DNA of 64,000 nt from Bog-375 sp049698695 (lineage in GTDB: Bacteria > Acidobacteriota > Terriglobia > Bryobacterales > Bryobacteraceae). The notes under the pieces are model-generated. The model saw nothing but the letters and a program-made list of their open reading frames with translations, was not told the origin of the DNA and ran no database searches. Location of the stretch: the NCBI GenBank assembly GCA_049698695.1, contig JBAVYH010000168.1:1-64000 (forward strand), read 5' to 3'. The translations under genes were made by a program, and so were the position numbers. Positions 18,283-27,906 of this stretch are shown one piece after another (within the stretch, counting starts at the first letter, position 1; each line of letters begins with the position of its first letter).

Positions 18283-19245
18283 TCATTCGAGGTGCAGCAC
18301 GATCATCGCTTCCGGTTCTTCCCCGTGCCGAAGCGCCCGCATCAGCACCCGGGCAGCACCCATCAGGAGGCCGGATAGAGTCGCAAACAGCAACAGTAGC
18401 CCGATGAGTTTAAAGATGTTTAAGAGCAGGTCGCCGGGGTTGTCGCGCTGCGTTGGGACATAGGCGTCGCGGGTGACTTCGGCCTCCCAGCGGACCCGGG
18501 CCAGCAGCCGTTCCGCCATATCGCGGTCCGCCGGGGCCAGAAGTACTGCGACCAACGGCCCGCTGCGTTTCACCATGGCCTCGGGCAGTCGCTCGAAATC
18601 TGGCAACTTCTGCATGGCGATCTGTGGCGACGGGTAATTGAAGATGGCCAGCGTCATGTCACCCTTTGGGCTGTGGAAAACGCCCAGTTGTGCCTCGGTG
18701 TCGAAGTGAAAGCCCGCCACGGAGGGCGAAATGGCGGGAAGGAACCGGGCGAGGCTGGCCGGACCGGTGATATACCGCCCACTATTGGGCACCAGGTCTT
18801 CGGTCGGCAGATAGCCGGGCAAAAGCGGCAGCAGGGTGGTGTCGACGTTCTTCAGCGACTGCACCACCGCCGCCAGTTCCCCAGCCGTCGGCTGATACCC
18901 GGCGAACTCCAGCAGGTATTGACCTTCAGTGACCAGCAGGCCGTCCGGAATTGTGGCCGCGAGCGGGGCCAGCTTGGACGGCTTGGCGTTGGCGGGACGT
19001 TGCCAGTCAAATGCCGCCAGCGCGCCGGTGGGGTCGCGAAGCTGCCAGGCTGTGACGGTGAAATTGCCCCGCTCCGACTTATAGCTCGCCGTTTCCGAGG
19101 CCTTGAGCCCGTAATCGTCCCAAACCGCGCGATCAGTCAGCGCCGGCTGCGACTCGGCGGTGCGATGCGCCGGGCCGATCGCCTCAGGAAGAATGGAAGC
19201 TGCCAGCAGACCCGGTACAGCCAGCAGAGCCAGAAGAGAGCTCAT
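18283..19245 (-). CDS. Exported, C-terminally membrane-anchored protein of unknown function
   Basis: A protein of 320 residues (ATG 19243-19245) with a signal peptide (MSSLLALLAVPGLLAASILP). A periplasmic domain of about 240 residues (VWDDYGLKASETASYKSERGNFTV, then GYLPTEDLVPNSGRYITGP) follows, and one transmembrane helix near the C-terminus (LLLNIFKLIGLLLLFATLSGLLMGA) ends in a short cytoplasmic tail. The layout resembles the DUF6599-type proteins frequent in Acidobacteriota, but I cannot confirm that family. The gene is isolated and convergent with tsaB. Confidence 0.7.
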   Translation of the reverse strand: MSSLLALLAVPGLLAASILPEAIGPAHRTAESQPALTDRAVWDDYGLKASETASYKSERGNFTVTAWQLRDPTGALAAFDWQRPANAKPSKLAPLAATIPDGLLVTEGQYLLEFAGYQPTAGELAAVVQSLKNVDTTLLPLLPGYLPTEDLVPNSGRYITGPASLARFLPAISPSVAGFHFDTEAQLGVFHSPKGDMTLAIFNYPSPQIAMQKLPDFERLPEAMVKRSGPLVAVLLAPADRDMAERLLARVRWEAEVTRDAYVPTQRDNPGDLLLNIFKLIGLLLLFATLSGLLMGAARVLMRALRHGEEPEAMIVLHLE

Positions 19246-19358
19246 ACGTTCATTAGACGCCAAAACCGGGCACTGCAGGTATGCCTGTTTACAAATTCCC
19301 CGGGCGGGGTCCCAATCCGGGCTGGTTGCCGCGCTCCGTGCGATGATGGTGTTTCCTA

Positions 19359-20369
19359 ATGGCAGAAGAGGAAGCCGAGAAGCGGGAGTGGCTGGCGGCG
19401 GCGCGCACCGCGATGGAGATCGAAGCGTGCGCGGTGACGCAGGCGGCGGCGCGCCTGAATGGCGCGCTGGTGCGCGCTGTGGAGCTGATCCTGGCGCATC
19501 CCGGCAAGGTGCTCGTCACCGGCATCGGCAAGTCCGGGCACGTGGCGCGGAAGCTGGTGGCCACGCTTTCCAGCACGGGCACGCCAGCCGTCTTCTTGCA
19601 CCCAGCGGAGGCCGCCCACGGCGATTTGGGCATTTACACGCCCGGCGACCCGACGGTGCTGGTGTCGAAGAACGGCAGCTCCGCAGAACTCCTCTCGCTG
19701 GTTCCGCTGCTGCGCGATTTCCATTCACCGCTGATCGGCATCCTCGGCGCCACCTCGTCGCCGCTGGCCGCGATGGTGGACGTGCTGCTGGATGCAACGG
19801 TGGAGCGCGAAGCCGACCCGCACAACCTGGCGCCCACCGCCAGCGCCATGGCCGCCCAGGCGGTGGGCGATGCCCTGGCTATCGCACTGATGCGCGCGCG
19901 CCACTTCACCCCCGAGCAATTCGGCCGCTACCATCCGGGCGGCCAATTGGGACGCAATCTGCGAATCTCCGTGCGCCAGGCGATGCATGGCGCAGGGGAA
20001 TGCGTGATGGTGCCGCCGGAGACTTCCGCAAAAGAGGTCATCATCGCCATGACGCGCCTGCCGCTCGGCGGCGCCTGCGTGGTCACTGCGGAGGGCCGCC
20101 TGGCAGGGTTCATTACCGATGGCGACTTGCGCCGCGCCCTGGCGCACCACGATGATATTCGCGGCCTGCGCGCCGCGGACATCATGACCGCCGCGCCGGT
20201 AACTATTGGCCCGGACGCCAGCCTGGCCGCCGCACTCGAACGGATGGAGCGGCGCCAATCGCAGATTTCCGCGCTGCCGGTGGTGGACGATGACGGCCGT
20301 GCCCTGGGCATCTTGCGCCTGCACGATGTGTACCTGGGATTCCGCGGCCCGTCGCCGGCTGGTTCCTGA
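19359..20369 (+). CDS. kdsD: D-arabinose-5-phosphate isomerase
   Basis: Converts D-ribulose 5-phosphate to D-arabinose 5-phosphate, the first step toward the Kdo sugar of lipopolysaccharide. The 336-residue protein has an N-terminal SIS domain (TGIGKSGHVARKLVATLSSTGTP at about 54-76, HPAEAAHGDLG near 81-91, SKNGSSAE) and two C-terminal CBS domains (from about residue 205). This is the standard KdsD/KpsF architecture and length, and it implies a Kdo-containing outer membrane. No other kds gene lies nearby. Confidence 0.94.
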   Translation: MAEEEAEKREWLAAARTAMEIEACAVTQAAARLNGALVRAVELILAHPGKVLVTGIGKSGHVARKLVATLSSTGTPAVFLHPAEAAHGDLGIYTPGDPTVLVSKNGSSAELLSLVPLLRDFHSPLIGILGATSSPLAAMVDVLLDATVEREADPHNLAPTASAMAAQAVGDALAIALMRARHFTPEQFGRYHPGGQLGRNLRISVRQAMHGAGECVMVPPETSAKEVIIAMTRLPLGGACVVTAEGRLAGFITDGDLRRALAHHDDIRGLRAADIMTAAPVTIGPDASLAAALERMERRQSQISALPVVDDDGRALGILRLHDVYLGFRGPSPAGS

Positions 20370-20441
20370 GCGGCGAGAGTGGCAGGCGCGCGTTTCCTGG
20401 TGACACGGGCAAGCGTCAGGCGATGTATTCTAGAAAACGAA

Positions 20442-21605
20442 ATGACACCTTCGCAAAACCATTCGCGACGTCTGATGATGGCCGGTCTGGGACTGGCGGC
20501 ATGCCTTCTCATGCCGCGCGCCGGCCTGCTGGCGCAAACCGCTCCGCCCAAGCCGCCATCCGACACGCTGGTTCTGAATGACGATGAGAAACTGGTAGGG
20601 CACTTCGTACGCTCCAGCGGTGGCGACGTGAAGTTCAAGAGCGACGTATTGGGTGAACTGACCATCCCTTGGAGCAAGGTGAAGGAACTGCGCGCGGCGG
20701 GTCCGTACACCGTGGTCGGCAAGGACATCAAGCTGGGCCGCCACTCGGATACATCCAAGTTGCCCAAGGGTAGCCTCGAAGCCACGGACAAGCAGATCAC
20801 GGTGACTGCCGCACCGGGCGCGGCGCCCACAACGGTTCCGGTGGCGGATGCGGCCTACGTCATCGAATCCACCGAGTTCGAACAACAGGTGATGCACAAC
20901 CCCGCTTTGGACGAGGACTGGACTGGTTCGATCAGCGCCGGGGCCACTCTGGTGGAGGCCACGCAGCAAAGCCGCACCTTCAGCGGCGGTTTCGCCCTGG
21001 TGCGGGCGGTGCCGATTGAATCATGGCTCGACCCGCGCAACCGCACGCTGGTGGATTTCAGCTTCGCCAGCGGCATTGAAAAGCAGCCGGGCGCCACCGA
21101 AATCAAAACCGATATCCTTCACGGCGACCTGGAACGCGACGAATACTTCTCTACCCACCGGATGTATGGATTCGCGCGGGCGTCGTTCGATCATAACTAT
21201 TCCCAGGGCCTCGACCTCGGGGCGCAACTGGGCGGCGGGCTCGGCTGGACCGTGGTGAAGAGCGCCGCAAACGTGCTCGACGCCAAGGCCAGCATGACGT
21301 ACCTGCATCAGAGCTTCGATGGATCCATCAGCGAGGACAAGAGCCTGGCGGCCTCGAACTTCGCCGAAGCCTTCACTCACAAATTTAAGCACGGCGTGGT
21401 GTTGGCGGAAACGGCCTCGGTGACGCCAACCTGGAACATCACCAATGACTGGTTGGCTAACGCTTCCATCGGGCTGACCGTGCCGGCGTACAAGCGGCTC
21501 AACATTGCGCTGGGCGCGATCGACAGCTACCTGAACAATCCTCCGCCCAACTTCAAGAAGAATTCGTTCCAATTGACCACCGGGCTGACGTACACGCTCA
21601 AATAG
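20442..21605 (+). CDS. DUF481-family outer-membrane protein, exported
   Basis: A protein of 387 residues from ATG 20442, with an N-terminal export signal containing twin arginines (HSRRLMMAGLGLAACLLMPRAGLLAQ). Residues about 40-140 form a small SH3-like beta segment (DTLVLNDDEKLVGHFVRSSGGDVKFKSDVLGELTIPWSKVKEL). The rest (from about 150) is an alternating amphipathic beta pattern ending LTTGLTYTLK, as in DUF481 barrels. The function is unknown; salt-induced outer-membrane roles have been suggested for some members. It follows kdsD by about 70 bases. Confidence 0.8.
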   Translation: MTPSQNHSRRLMMAGLGLAACLLMPRAGLLAQTAPPKPPSDTLVLNDDEKLVGHFVRSSGGDVKFKSDVLGELTIPWSKVKELRAAGPYTVVGKDIKLGRHSDTSKLPKGSLEATDKQITVTAAPGAAPTTVPVADAAYVIESTEFEQQVMHNPALDEDWTGSISAGATLVEATQQSRTFSGGFALVRAVPIESWLDPRNRTLVDFSFASGIEKQPGATEIKTDILHGDLERDEYFSTHRMYGFARASFDHNYSQGLDLGAQLGGGLGWTVVKSAANVLDAKASMTYLHQSFDGSISEDKSLAASNFAEAFTHKFKHGVVLAETASVTPTWNITNDWLANASIGLTVPAYKRLNIALGAIDSYLNNPPPNFKKNSFQLTTGLTYTLK

Positions 21606-21632
21606 GCAGGGCTGGCCGGTCCGTCGTGTTTG

Positions 21633-21698
21633 GGCAGAATCTGCCGAAAAACACGAGCTAAGTCTTTTGTTTCTGTAAAGATCTGGGCAGAGCCTGCC
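21633..21698. terminator. Two similar hairpins between convergent genes
   Basis: GGCAG-AAT-CTGCC (21633-21645) and GGCAG-AGC-CTGCC (21686-21698) are near-identical short stems 40 bases apart. Both are followed by A-runs on the plus strand, and AGTCTTTTGTTTCTG lies between them. They sit between the convergent DUF481 gene and the minus-strand membrane protein, where transcription from both sides should end. Confidence 0.45.
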
Positions 21699-21714
21699 GA
21701 AATCGGCTGCCCTA

Positions 21715-23580
21715 TCAGCGCACGCTGATCTCGCCGAAGGCCAGGCCCAGCTCGCGGGCGTCGCCGGGCGCCTGGAAGGTGCGGTTGACTTCGATGGTGA
21801 CGCGCATTTCGGGCTCCGCCGCGGCGGGCAGCGGGAAGGAGGCTTCGAAGCTGGTCGAGGAAACGATGGCCGGCGGCAGAGGTGCGCCATCGGCGGTGAC
21901 GGCGATCGAGAGCGGGCCGGAACGAAGCTCTTCCTCGGAGCAATTGCCGCGTAGATAGAGATGCTCCCCAGCGTGCGAAGGCCCGGCCATGCGCAGAGTG
22001 GCGCGCTTCGGCATCCAGCGGTGGTTGCCTTCGGGCGGATACCACTCGGGACCGAGCAGGCTGGCGGACAACGGGTCAGCCAGATCCAGCTCGGCCGGCA
22101 GGCTCTGTTCGACCGGCATTCTCTCGAAGATGGCTGTGATGTTGCGGAGGCGCGGACCGCGGACGTCATAGACCACCAGTTCACCGCGCTTGAACGCGCG
22201 CTCGGCCAAGGCGCCCGATAGAACGAATTCGCCGATCTCGTCTTCGTGCTTGAGGTCGGGTTGCTCGTCGCTGCCGGGCGCCAGGTAGACGCGGTCAATG
22301 CCAATCAAACGGGGGGCGCGTTCGCGCACCGCGTCGACGAACAGAGCGCGGTCCACGCCATAAAGAAGGATGGCCTGATCCGGATGGAGCCGGTGGACGG
22401 CCTCGAGGCCGCCGAGAAAATTGTGTACCCGCACGGTTCGCGCATAATTCCACACCGTGTCAGCTTGCAGAGCCGGGATGACCATCAATCCGTAAATGGC
22501 GGCGAGCAGCACGGCGGCGGCTTTCGCTGCAATGCCGGATCGCCACGCTTCGGCGAAACCCCAGGCGCCCAGCCAGCAGAGACCGATCACGGGCAAGGCC
22601 GGATAATACTCGGTGATGTGATCGCGCAGCGGCACCAGCGGCGCCAGAATCGCGAGATACCAGACCAGGCAGAATAGCGCCGCCCACTCACGCGCGCGCA
22701 GTTGACGGAACATGATGGCAGCCAGCGCGGCGGTGAGCAGGCCAACGCCCGCCAGCAGGACCCGGGGTGAGTGGCCGAGCGGCGTTGACAGATAAGCCGG
22801 ACCCAGCGACCAGGTCCAGTAGCTCCACACCGTGCGCAGCATCGACGCCCCGAAATGCATGACGTAATCTCCGGTGTGGGGCGGCGGCGCGACCCATCGG
22901 TGGAGGAGGAAGTAGGCGATTGAGACGGGAACCATCGCCAGCGTGCCGCGGAAGCGGCGGCGCGCACACAGCCAGGTGTAGGAAGCGGCCAGCGCCGGGT
23001 AGACCACGTTCAATTCGAGCGCGCCGAAACCCAACACGAACACGATCCATTGGGCCGCGTTGTAGCGGCGCGACCCGGTCTCGATGTACCGCAGCAGGAA
23101 CCAGAACGCCAACAGCAGGAAAAAGCCGCACAGAATCTGGTTCCACACGCAAGCCCAGCCGAGAGGCTCCATCAGCGAGGTGTTGACGATCCAGAATATG
23201 GCGGCCCAGAAACCGGCCGCACGGCTGCCGGTGAGGCGCGTGCCGATGGCGGCGACGAGCGCCAGGTTGGCAAACTGGGTGGCGAAAATGACAACGCGGT
23301 AAGGCAATGCGTCCAGGCCGAACAGGACCGAGCCGGCCATGAAGAAGCCGCGCTCGCTCCAAGGGCGGAGCGTGCCCTCCGCCTCCGGCGCGAATACCGC
23401 GTGAAGAAGATCGTGAAAATTGTAAACCGTGTCGGACAGATGCAGCCAGGCGAAGTCATCGGCGCGGAACCAGGCGCGAAAACCTAGCCAGTGCATCCAC
23501 AAGCAGAAGAGCGGAGGAACCAGCCAATAGAGCGTGCGAAGGACCATCGGACGCGCGGCGGTGGTGGTAGCGCGGGTCAT
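21715..23580 (-). CDS. Polytopic membrane protein, GT-C glycosyltransferase-like
   Basis: A protein of about 621 residues. Helix 1 (LYWLVPPLFCLWMHWLGF) is followed by a loop with FRADDFAWLH, an acidic pair in the position used by GT-C enzymes such as ArnT. About ten further helices run to residue 390. A periplasmic beta-rich C-terminal domain (HLYLRGNCSEEELRSGPLSIAVT, then LGLAFGEISVR) ends the protein. I infer a lipid-linked sugar or mannosyl transfer role without a proven substrate. The lipoprotein gene upstream (23647-24207) has a related C-terminal phrase (RELGIIVASIGL versus RELGLAFGEISV), so the two may have related periplasmic domains. Confidence 0.65.
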   Translation of the reverse strand: MTRATTTAARPMVLRTLYWLVPPLFCLWMHWLGFRAWFRADDFAWLHLSDTVYNFHDLLHAVFAPEAEGTLRPWSERGFFMAGSVLFGLDALPYRVVIFATQFANLALVAAIGTRLTGSRAAGFWAAIFWIVNTSLMEPLGWACVWNQILCGFFLLLAFWFLLRYIETGSRRYNAAQWIVFVLGFGALELNVVYPALAASYTWLCARRRFRGTLAMVPVSIAYFLLHRWVAPPPHTGDYVMHFGASMLRTVWSYWTWSLGPAYLSTPLGHSPRVLLAGVGLLTAALAAIMFRQLRAREWAALFCLVWYLAILAPLVPLRDHITEYYPALPVIGLCWLGAWGFAEAWRSGIAAKAAAVLLAAIYGLMVIPALQADTVWNYARTVRVHNFLGGLEAVHRLHPDQAILLYGVDRALFVDAVRERAPRLIGIDRVYLAPGSDEQPDLKHEDEIGEFVLSGALAERAFKRGELVVYDVRGPRLRNITAIFERMPVEQSLPAELDLADPLSASLLGPEWYPPEGNHRWMPKRATLRMAGPSHAGEHLYLRGNCSEEELRSGPLSIAVTADGAPLPPAIVSSTSFEASFPLPAAAEPEMRVTIEVNRTFQAPGDARELGLAFGEISVR

Positions 23581-23646
23581 TTCGGCCACGGTTGGAGCGG
23601 GATGGATCTTTGCGACGAGCGCACGCCCAGGGACACGAATGGTTTC

Positions 23647-24207
23647 CTATTTCGGTTCCAGCCCAATTGAGGCGACGATGATGCCGAGCTCGCGCCGGTC
23701 GGCGCCGCTGGGCGGAATCGACTTGTCCAGGAAGAACTGGATACGCACTGCTTCCTTATTTAAGGCCGCAGCCGAAACGTCGGGCTTGTACTCGTACTGG
23801 CCGGACTTGCTGTAGGTTTCCGGCGGCAGCGGCGTGCCTTCCACCGACGCCGACAGCGTCAGAGTCTTGGCGTGATCGATGGCAACTTGCGGGATGGTGA
23901 ACGCCAGGTTCAGCCTGGCTCCGCTTTGCGCGGCGCCGAAGGGCGTCCGCAGCAGCACGCTGAACTGCTTGGCGGTCCAGCGCCACGAGTTGTTTTCAAT
24001 TCCATAGAAGCCGTTGAGCAACTGCGGCTCCTGGCTGGTCGCCGACGTTCTCACCACGGAGGCGAGCGACGGCGCCTCGCCTTCAGTCGCCACCACCTTA
24101 ACGGTTTTGGGTTCGCGCTTGCAGCCGAATGACGCCACGGCCAGCGCCACAACCAGTCCCCCAGCCAGGAGGGGCAGGCGAAATCGTCTCGTGCGGAATA
24201 GTCTCAT
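23647..24207 (-). CDS. Putative lipoprotein related to the C-terminal domain of the next gene
   Basis: A 186-residue protein with a lipoprotein signal (basic RLFRTRRFRLP, hydrophobic stretch, lipobox ASFGC near residue 29). The ATG at 24205-24207 has GGAG upstream. The mature domain ends SGADRRELGIIVASIGLEPK, which is very like the ending DARELGLAFGEISVR of the membrane protein encoded immediately downstream, so both probably carry the same small beta domain. It is likely cotranscribed with that gene. Function unknown. Confidence 0.7.
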   Translation of the reverse strand: MRLFRTRRFRLPLLAGGLVVALAVASFGCKREPKTVKVVATEGEAPSLASVVRTSATSQEPQLLNGFYGIENNSWRWTAKQFSVLLRTPFGAAQSGARLNLAFTIPQVAIDHAKTLTLSASVEGTPLPPETYSKSGQYEYKPDVSAAALNKEAVRIQFFLDKSIPPSGADRRELGIIVASIGLEPK

Positions 24208-24428
24208 CAGTCTCCGATCCTCTGTACTACCACCTTGGGGCATCGACGATGATTATACCGTGTGGAACGCCGCCGTCCTTTCGAAGCTGGATTTTGAATA
24301 AGCCACAAGCGAACAGAGCGGAGGCCGTTTGGAAGGAAGTTCCATTTTTTATCCGGGCCGCTGCGCGAACGTGAAACCCCGGATGGTAACATTCTCTTGC
24401 AGGCCGTCGCCTAAGAAGACGTCTACCC

Positions 24429-27400
24429 ATGGAGGCACACCATATCCCTGAGCATTTAAGGTGGTTTCTGGCCGCCTGTCTGTCGGTCTCATGCCTGCTG
24501 GCTTCCGAGCATCGCGGGTGGGTGAAATCGGACGGCTTGCCGGTGCCGGGAGCGACCGTCACGGTCACGCAAGGCGACAAGACGTTTGTCACTTCCACCG
24601 ACGATTCGGGCGCGTATTCCTTTCCGAACCTGCCCGATGGCATCTGGACTTTGCGCATTTCGATGCTCGGCTTCAGCCCGATATCGCGCGAAATCGGTGT
24701 CGCGCCGGACGCACCCAGTCCGACTTGGGACTTGTCTGTGTTGACGCTGGATGCGTTGCAAAAGGAGTTGAGACAGCCGGAGGCGGCGACTGCTACTGCG
24801 CCACCGTCGAAAACGGCAACCACCGTGGGCACGGCGTCATCCACGCCGGCAACGACGGCCAGCGCAACCGCGCAATCAAGCGGTCGGCCCGCAGGTGCAG
24901 GCCGCGGGAATGCTGAGGGTGCGCGGCCCTCTCTGCGGCAGGCCGCGCAACAGGGCGGCTTTCAGCGCCTGGAGGTAAATCAATCATCGGAACCGGGGCT
25001 GGAGAATGGCGGCGGCGAGACCGCGGCCGCAATGGGGACCAGCGACGCCACGCAGAGTTCGGACGCGTATGTCGTCAACGGCAGCGTCAATAGCGGCCTC
25101 GACATGCCGCAACAGAACGACTGGGGATTCGGCCGCCCCGCCGGCATGATGGGCGGCCCTGGCGGGATCAACGGCATGGGAGTTCCCGGCGAGCCCGGAG
25201 AAATCGGCGTGGGCGGCGGCCGAGCGGCGGGTGGCGGCCGTGGCAGCCCGGGCGGGGGTTTCGGCGGACGCGGCGGCGGCGGCTTCGGCGGTAATTACGC
25301 CGGCGGGCGCGGCCGCGGAGGGCGCGGCGGCAACCAGGCTTCCTTCGGCAACGGACGCCGCAATCCGCGCTCGCATTACAACGCCAATATCGCCCTGATT
25401 CTGAATAACTCGGCCCTGGACGCGCGGCCGTTTTCTTTGACTGGCCAGGATACGCCCAAAGCGGCATTCGCACAGTTCCGCTCCACCGGGATGTTGGGCG
25501 GACCCCTGAAGATTCCGCATGTGCTGAGCGGGCAACACACTTTTTTCACCATCAACTACCAGTTGACGCGGGGACGCAATGCCACGACCACCACGGCCCT
25601 GGTGCCGACGATGGACGAGCGCGCAGGCAATTTCTCGCAAGCGTTCAACGCCATTACCAATGCTCCGGCCACCATCTACGACCCGCTCAGCGGCGCTCCG
25701 TTCGCGGGCAACGTCATCCCCCAATACCGGCTGAATTCCGCGGCACTCGATTTGCTCAACTTTTACCCGCAGCCGAATTTTCCGGGCAGCTCTCGCTACA
25801 ACTACCAGGCCCCGATTGTCAGCATCAGCAACCGGACCAACATCAACTCGCGCATCATCGAGACGATTAATGCCAAGAACCAGGTGTCGGGGAACTTTGC
25901 GTGGCAAGGCAGCAACTCTTCAACGCCTAACTTGTTCGGTTTTACCGATACCAGCAAGATGACCGGCATCAATGCCAACGCTTTGTGGGTTTATCACTTC
26001 ACGACCAGGCTGATCGGCACCTTGCGGTATGGCTTCAGCCGGTCGGCCACCACGCTGACGCCGTTCTTCGCGAATTCCGAGAACGTTTCGGCGGCGGCGG
26101 GCATTCTGGGTAACGACCAGTCGGCGCAGTTCTGGGGGCCTCCTTCGCTGGCCTTTTCCAGCGGCATCTATGGATTGAGCGACGGCTCTTACGCCCTCAA
26201 TCACAACAACACAAATCAGGCCGGCGAGAGCCTGATCTGGGTGCGCGGCGAGCACAATGTGACGTTCGGCGGCGACTTCCGCCGGCTGGATTTCAACCAG
26301 ATTGCGCAGCAGAACGCGCGCGGAGGTTTCACTTTCACCGGTAACATGACCGGCCTCACGGGCGCGAACGGTCAGGCCAGCGGCGGCACCGGATTCGACT
26401 TCGCCGACTTCCTGCTGGGACTGCCGGATGCCAGTTCCATCGCTTACTCGCCGAGTGGAGCGGACAAGTATTTCCGCGCCTCCTGGGTGGACACTTACAT
26501 CACCGACGACTGGCACATGCGCGGCAACTTTACTCTCAACTTCGGGCTGCGCTGGGATTTCCAGGCTCCGGTAACGGAGTTATACAACCGGCTGGTGAGC
26601 TTGGAAGTCGGACCGGACTGGACCACGCCGACGCCGGTGTGCGCCACCGCGCCGCCGGCGGGGAGCACGGGCTCGTGTACGCTGGCCAGCCAGGCCGGGC
26701 TGCCGGATTCGCTGGTGCGCCCGGACTATCATGAGTTCCAGCCGCGCATCGGCCTTGCCTGGAGGCCATTCCCCAAGCATTCCACGGTGGTGCGGGCTGG
26801 TTACGGACTTTACTACAACACCTCGGTGTTCCAGCCGTTGGCCAACCAGATGTCACAACAGGCGCCGTTATCGACCAGCGTCACGCAGCAGTACCCGGTG
26901 TCGCTGGCGCCCGCATTGTCGCTCGAGAACGCGTTGACTCTGCCGGCTATCAGCACCACTCCCCAGACCTTTGCGCTCGATCCGAATTTCCGCATCGGCT
27001 ATATTCACTATTGGCAAACCTCAGTGCAGCAGAACCTGTCCGGGTCGTTTGTGGCGACCTTTACCTACAGCGGTAACAAAGGCACGCATCAGGTGCAGGA
27101 GTTTCTGCCGTGGACGTTTCCGGCCGGAGTGCCGTCCAGCGGTTACCCGAGCGGATATGTTTATGAAACCTCGAACGGCAACTCGAATTACAATGCGGCC
27201 AGCGCGCAGTTACAACACCGCTTTCATAACGGGTTCCTGGCGAATGCGACTTACGTGTTTTCCAAGGCCATCGACGACGCGCAATCGCTGGGCGGGCGCG
27301 GCGCGGCCGCATCGGGCTACGCGCAGAACTGGCTGGACCTCGAGGCCGAGCGTTCGGTATCGAGTTTCAACCGGACTCACACCCTCAACCTGGTATTCCA

Positions 27401-27902
27401 ATACTCGACCGGCATGGGGACGCGCGGCGGCACGCTCATCAACGGATGGAAGGGCGTGCTGTTGAAAAACTGGACGCTGGGTCCGAGCCTGACCATCGGC
27501 AGCGGCTTGCCGGAAACTCCCGTCGTGCTCGGCCGCCTGGCCAGTGGAACCGGCATCACCGGCACCACGCGGGCGGAATACGTGGGTGGGCCGCTGGGCG
27601 CGGCATTGCCTGGATACGGCTTCGATACGGCGGTGTTCACGACTCCTCCGCTCGGCCAGTGGGGCAATGCAGGCCGCGACATCATCACCGGGCCCATGGA
27701 GTTCGGCCTGAACGCATCCGCCGGCCGCATATTCCGTTTCGGCGAACGGCGCAGCGTGGATATCCGCTTCGACGGAACCAACGTGCTCAACCACGTGACC
27801 TGGGCGGCGTGGGACACCACCTTTGGCAATTCGCAGTTCGGCCTGCCCACGGCGGCCAACGCGATGCGCACCTTCCAGGCCACGGTGCGATTCCGGTTTT
27901 AA
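24429..27902 (+). CDS. Oar-like TonB-dependent receptor with Gly-rich linker
   Basis: A 1157-residue outer-membrane receptor. It has a signal peptide (about residues 1-26), a carboxypeptidase-regulatory domain (about 28-100: SDGLPVPGATVTVTQGDKTFVTSTDDSGAYSFPNLPDG), and an Ala/Thr-rich stretch. A plug follows, interrupted by a long glycine/arginine-rich segment (about residues 240-320). A large beta-barrel ends TFQATVRFRF. These receptors are abundant in Acidobacteriota and are thought to import plant- or microbe-derived polymers with TonB energy. The VWA protein gene begins four bases after the stop, so the two are probably one operon. Confidence 0.88.
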   Translation: MEAHHIPEHLRWFLAACLSVSCLLASEHRGWVKSDGLPVPGATVTVTQGDKTFVTSTDDSGAYSFPNLPDGIWTLRISMLGFSPISREIGVAPDAPSPTWDLSVLTLDALQKELRQPEAATATAPPSKTATTVGTASSTPATTASATAQSSGRPAGAGRGNAEGARPSLRQAAQQGGFQRLEVNQSSEPGLENGGGETAAAMGTSDATQSSDAYVVNGSVNSGLDMPQQNDWGFGRPAGMMGGPGGINGMGVPGEPGEIGVGGGRAAGGGRGSPGGGFGGRGGGGFGGNYAGGRGRGGRGGNQASFGNGRRNPRSHYNANIALILNNSALDARPFSLTGQDTPKAAFAQFRSTGMLGGPLKIPHVLSGQHTFFTINYQLTRGRNATTTTALVPTMDERAGNFSQAFNAITNAPATIYDPLSGAPFAGNVIPQYRLNSAALDLLNFYPQPNFPGSSRYNYQAPIVSISNRTNINSRIIETINAKNQVSGNFAWQGSNSSTPNLFGFTDTSKMTGINANALWVYHFTTRLIGTLRYGFSRSATTLTPFFANSENVSAAAGILGNDQSAQFWGPPSLAFSSGIYGLSDGSYALNHNNTNQAGESLIWVRGEHNVTFGGDFRRLDFNQIAQQNARGGFTFTGNMTGLTGANGQASGGTGFDFADFLLGLPDASSIAYSPSGADKYFRASWVDTYITDDWHMRGNFTLNFGLRWDFQAPVTELYNRLVSLEVGPDWTTPTPVCATAPPAGSTGSCTLASQAGLPDSLVRPDYHEFQPRIGLAWRPFPKHSTVVRAGYGLYYNTSVFQPLANQMSQQAPLSTSVTQQYPVSLAPALSLENALTLPAISTTPQTFALDPNFRIGYIHYWQTSVQQNLSGSFVATFTYSGNKGTHQVQEFLPWTFPAGVPSSGYPSGYVYETSNGNSNYNAASAQLQHRFHNGFLANATYVFSKAIDDAQSLGGRGAAASGYAQNWLDLEAERSVSSFNRTHTLNLVFQYSTGMGTRGGTLINGWKGVLLKNWTLGPSLTIGSGLPETPVVLGRLASGTGITGTTRAEYVGGPLGAALPGYGFDTAVFTTPPLGQWGNAGRDIITGPMEFGLNASAGRIFRFGERRSVDIRFDGTNVLNHVTWAAWDTTFGNSQFGLPTAANAMRTFQATVRFRF

Positions 27903-27906
27903 GGCC

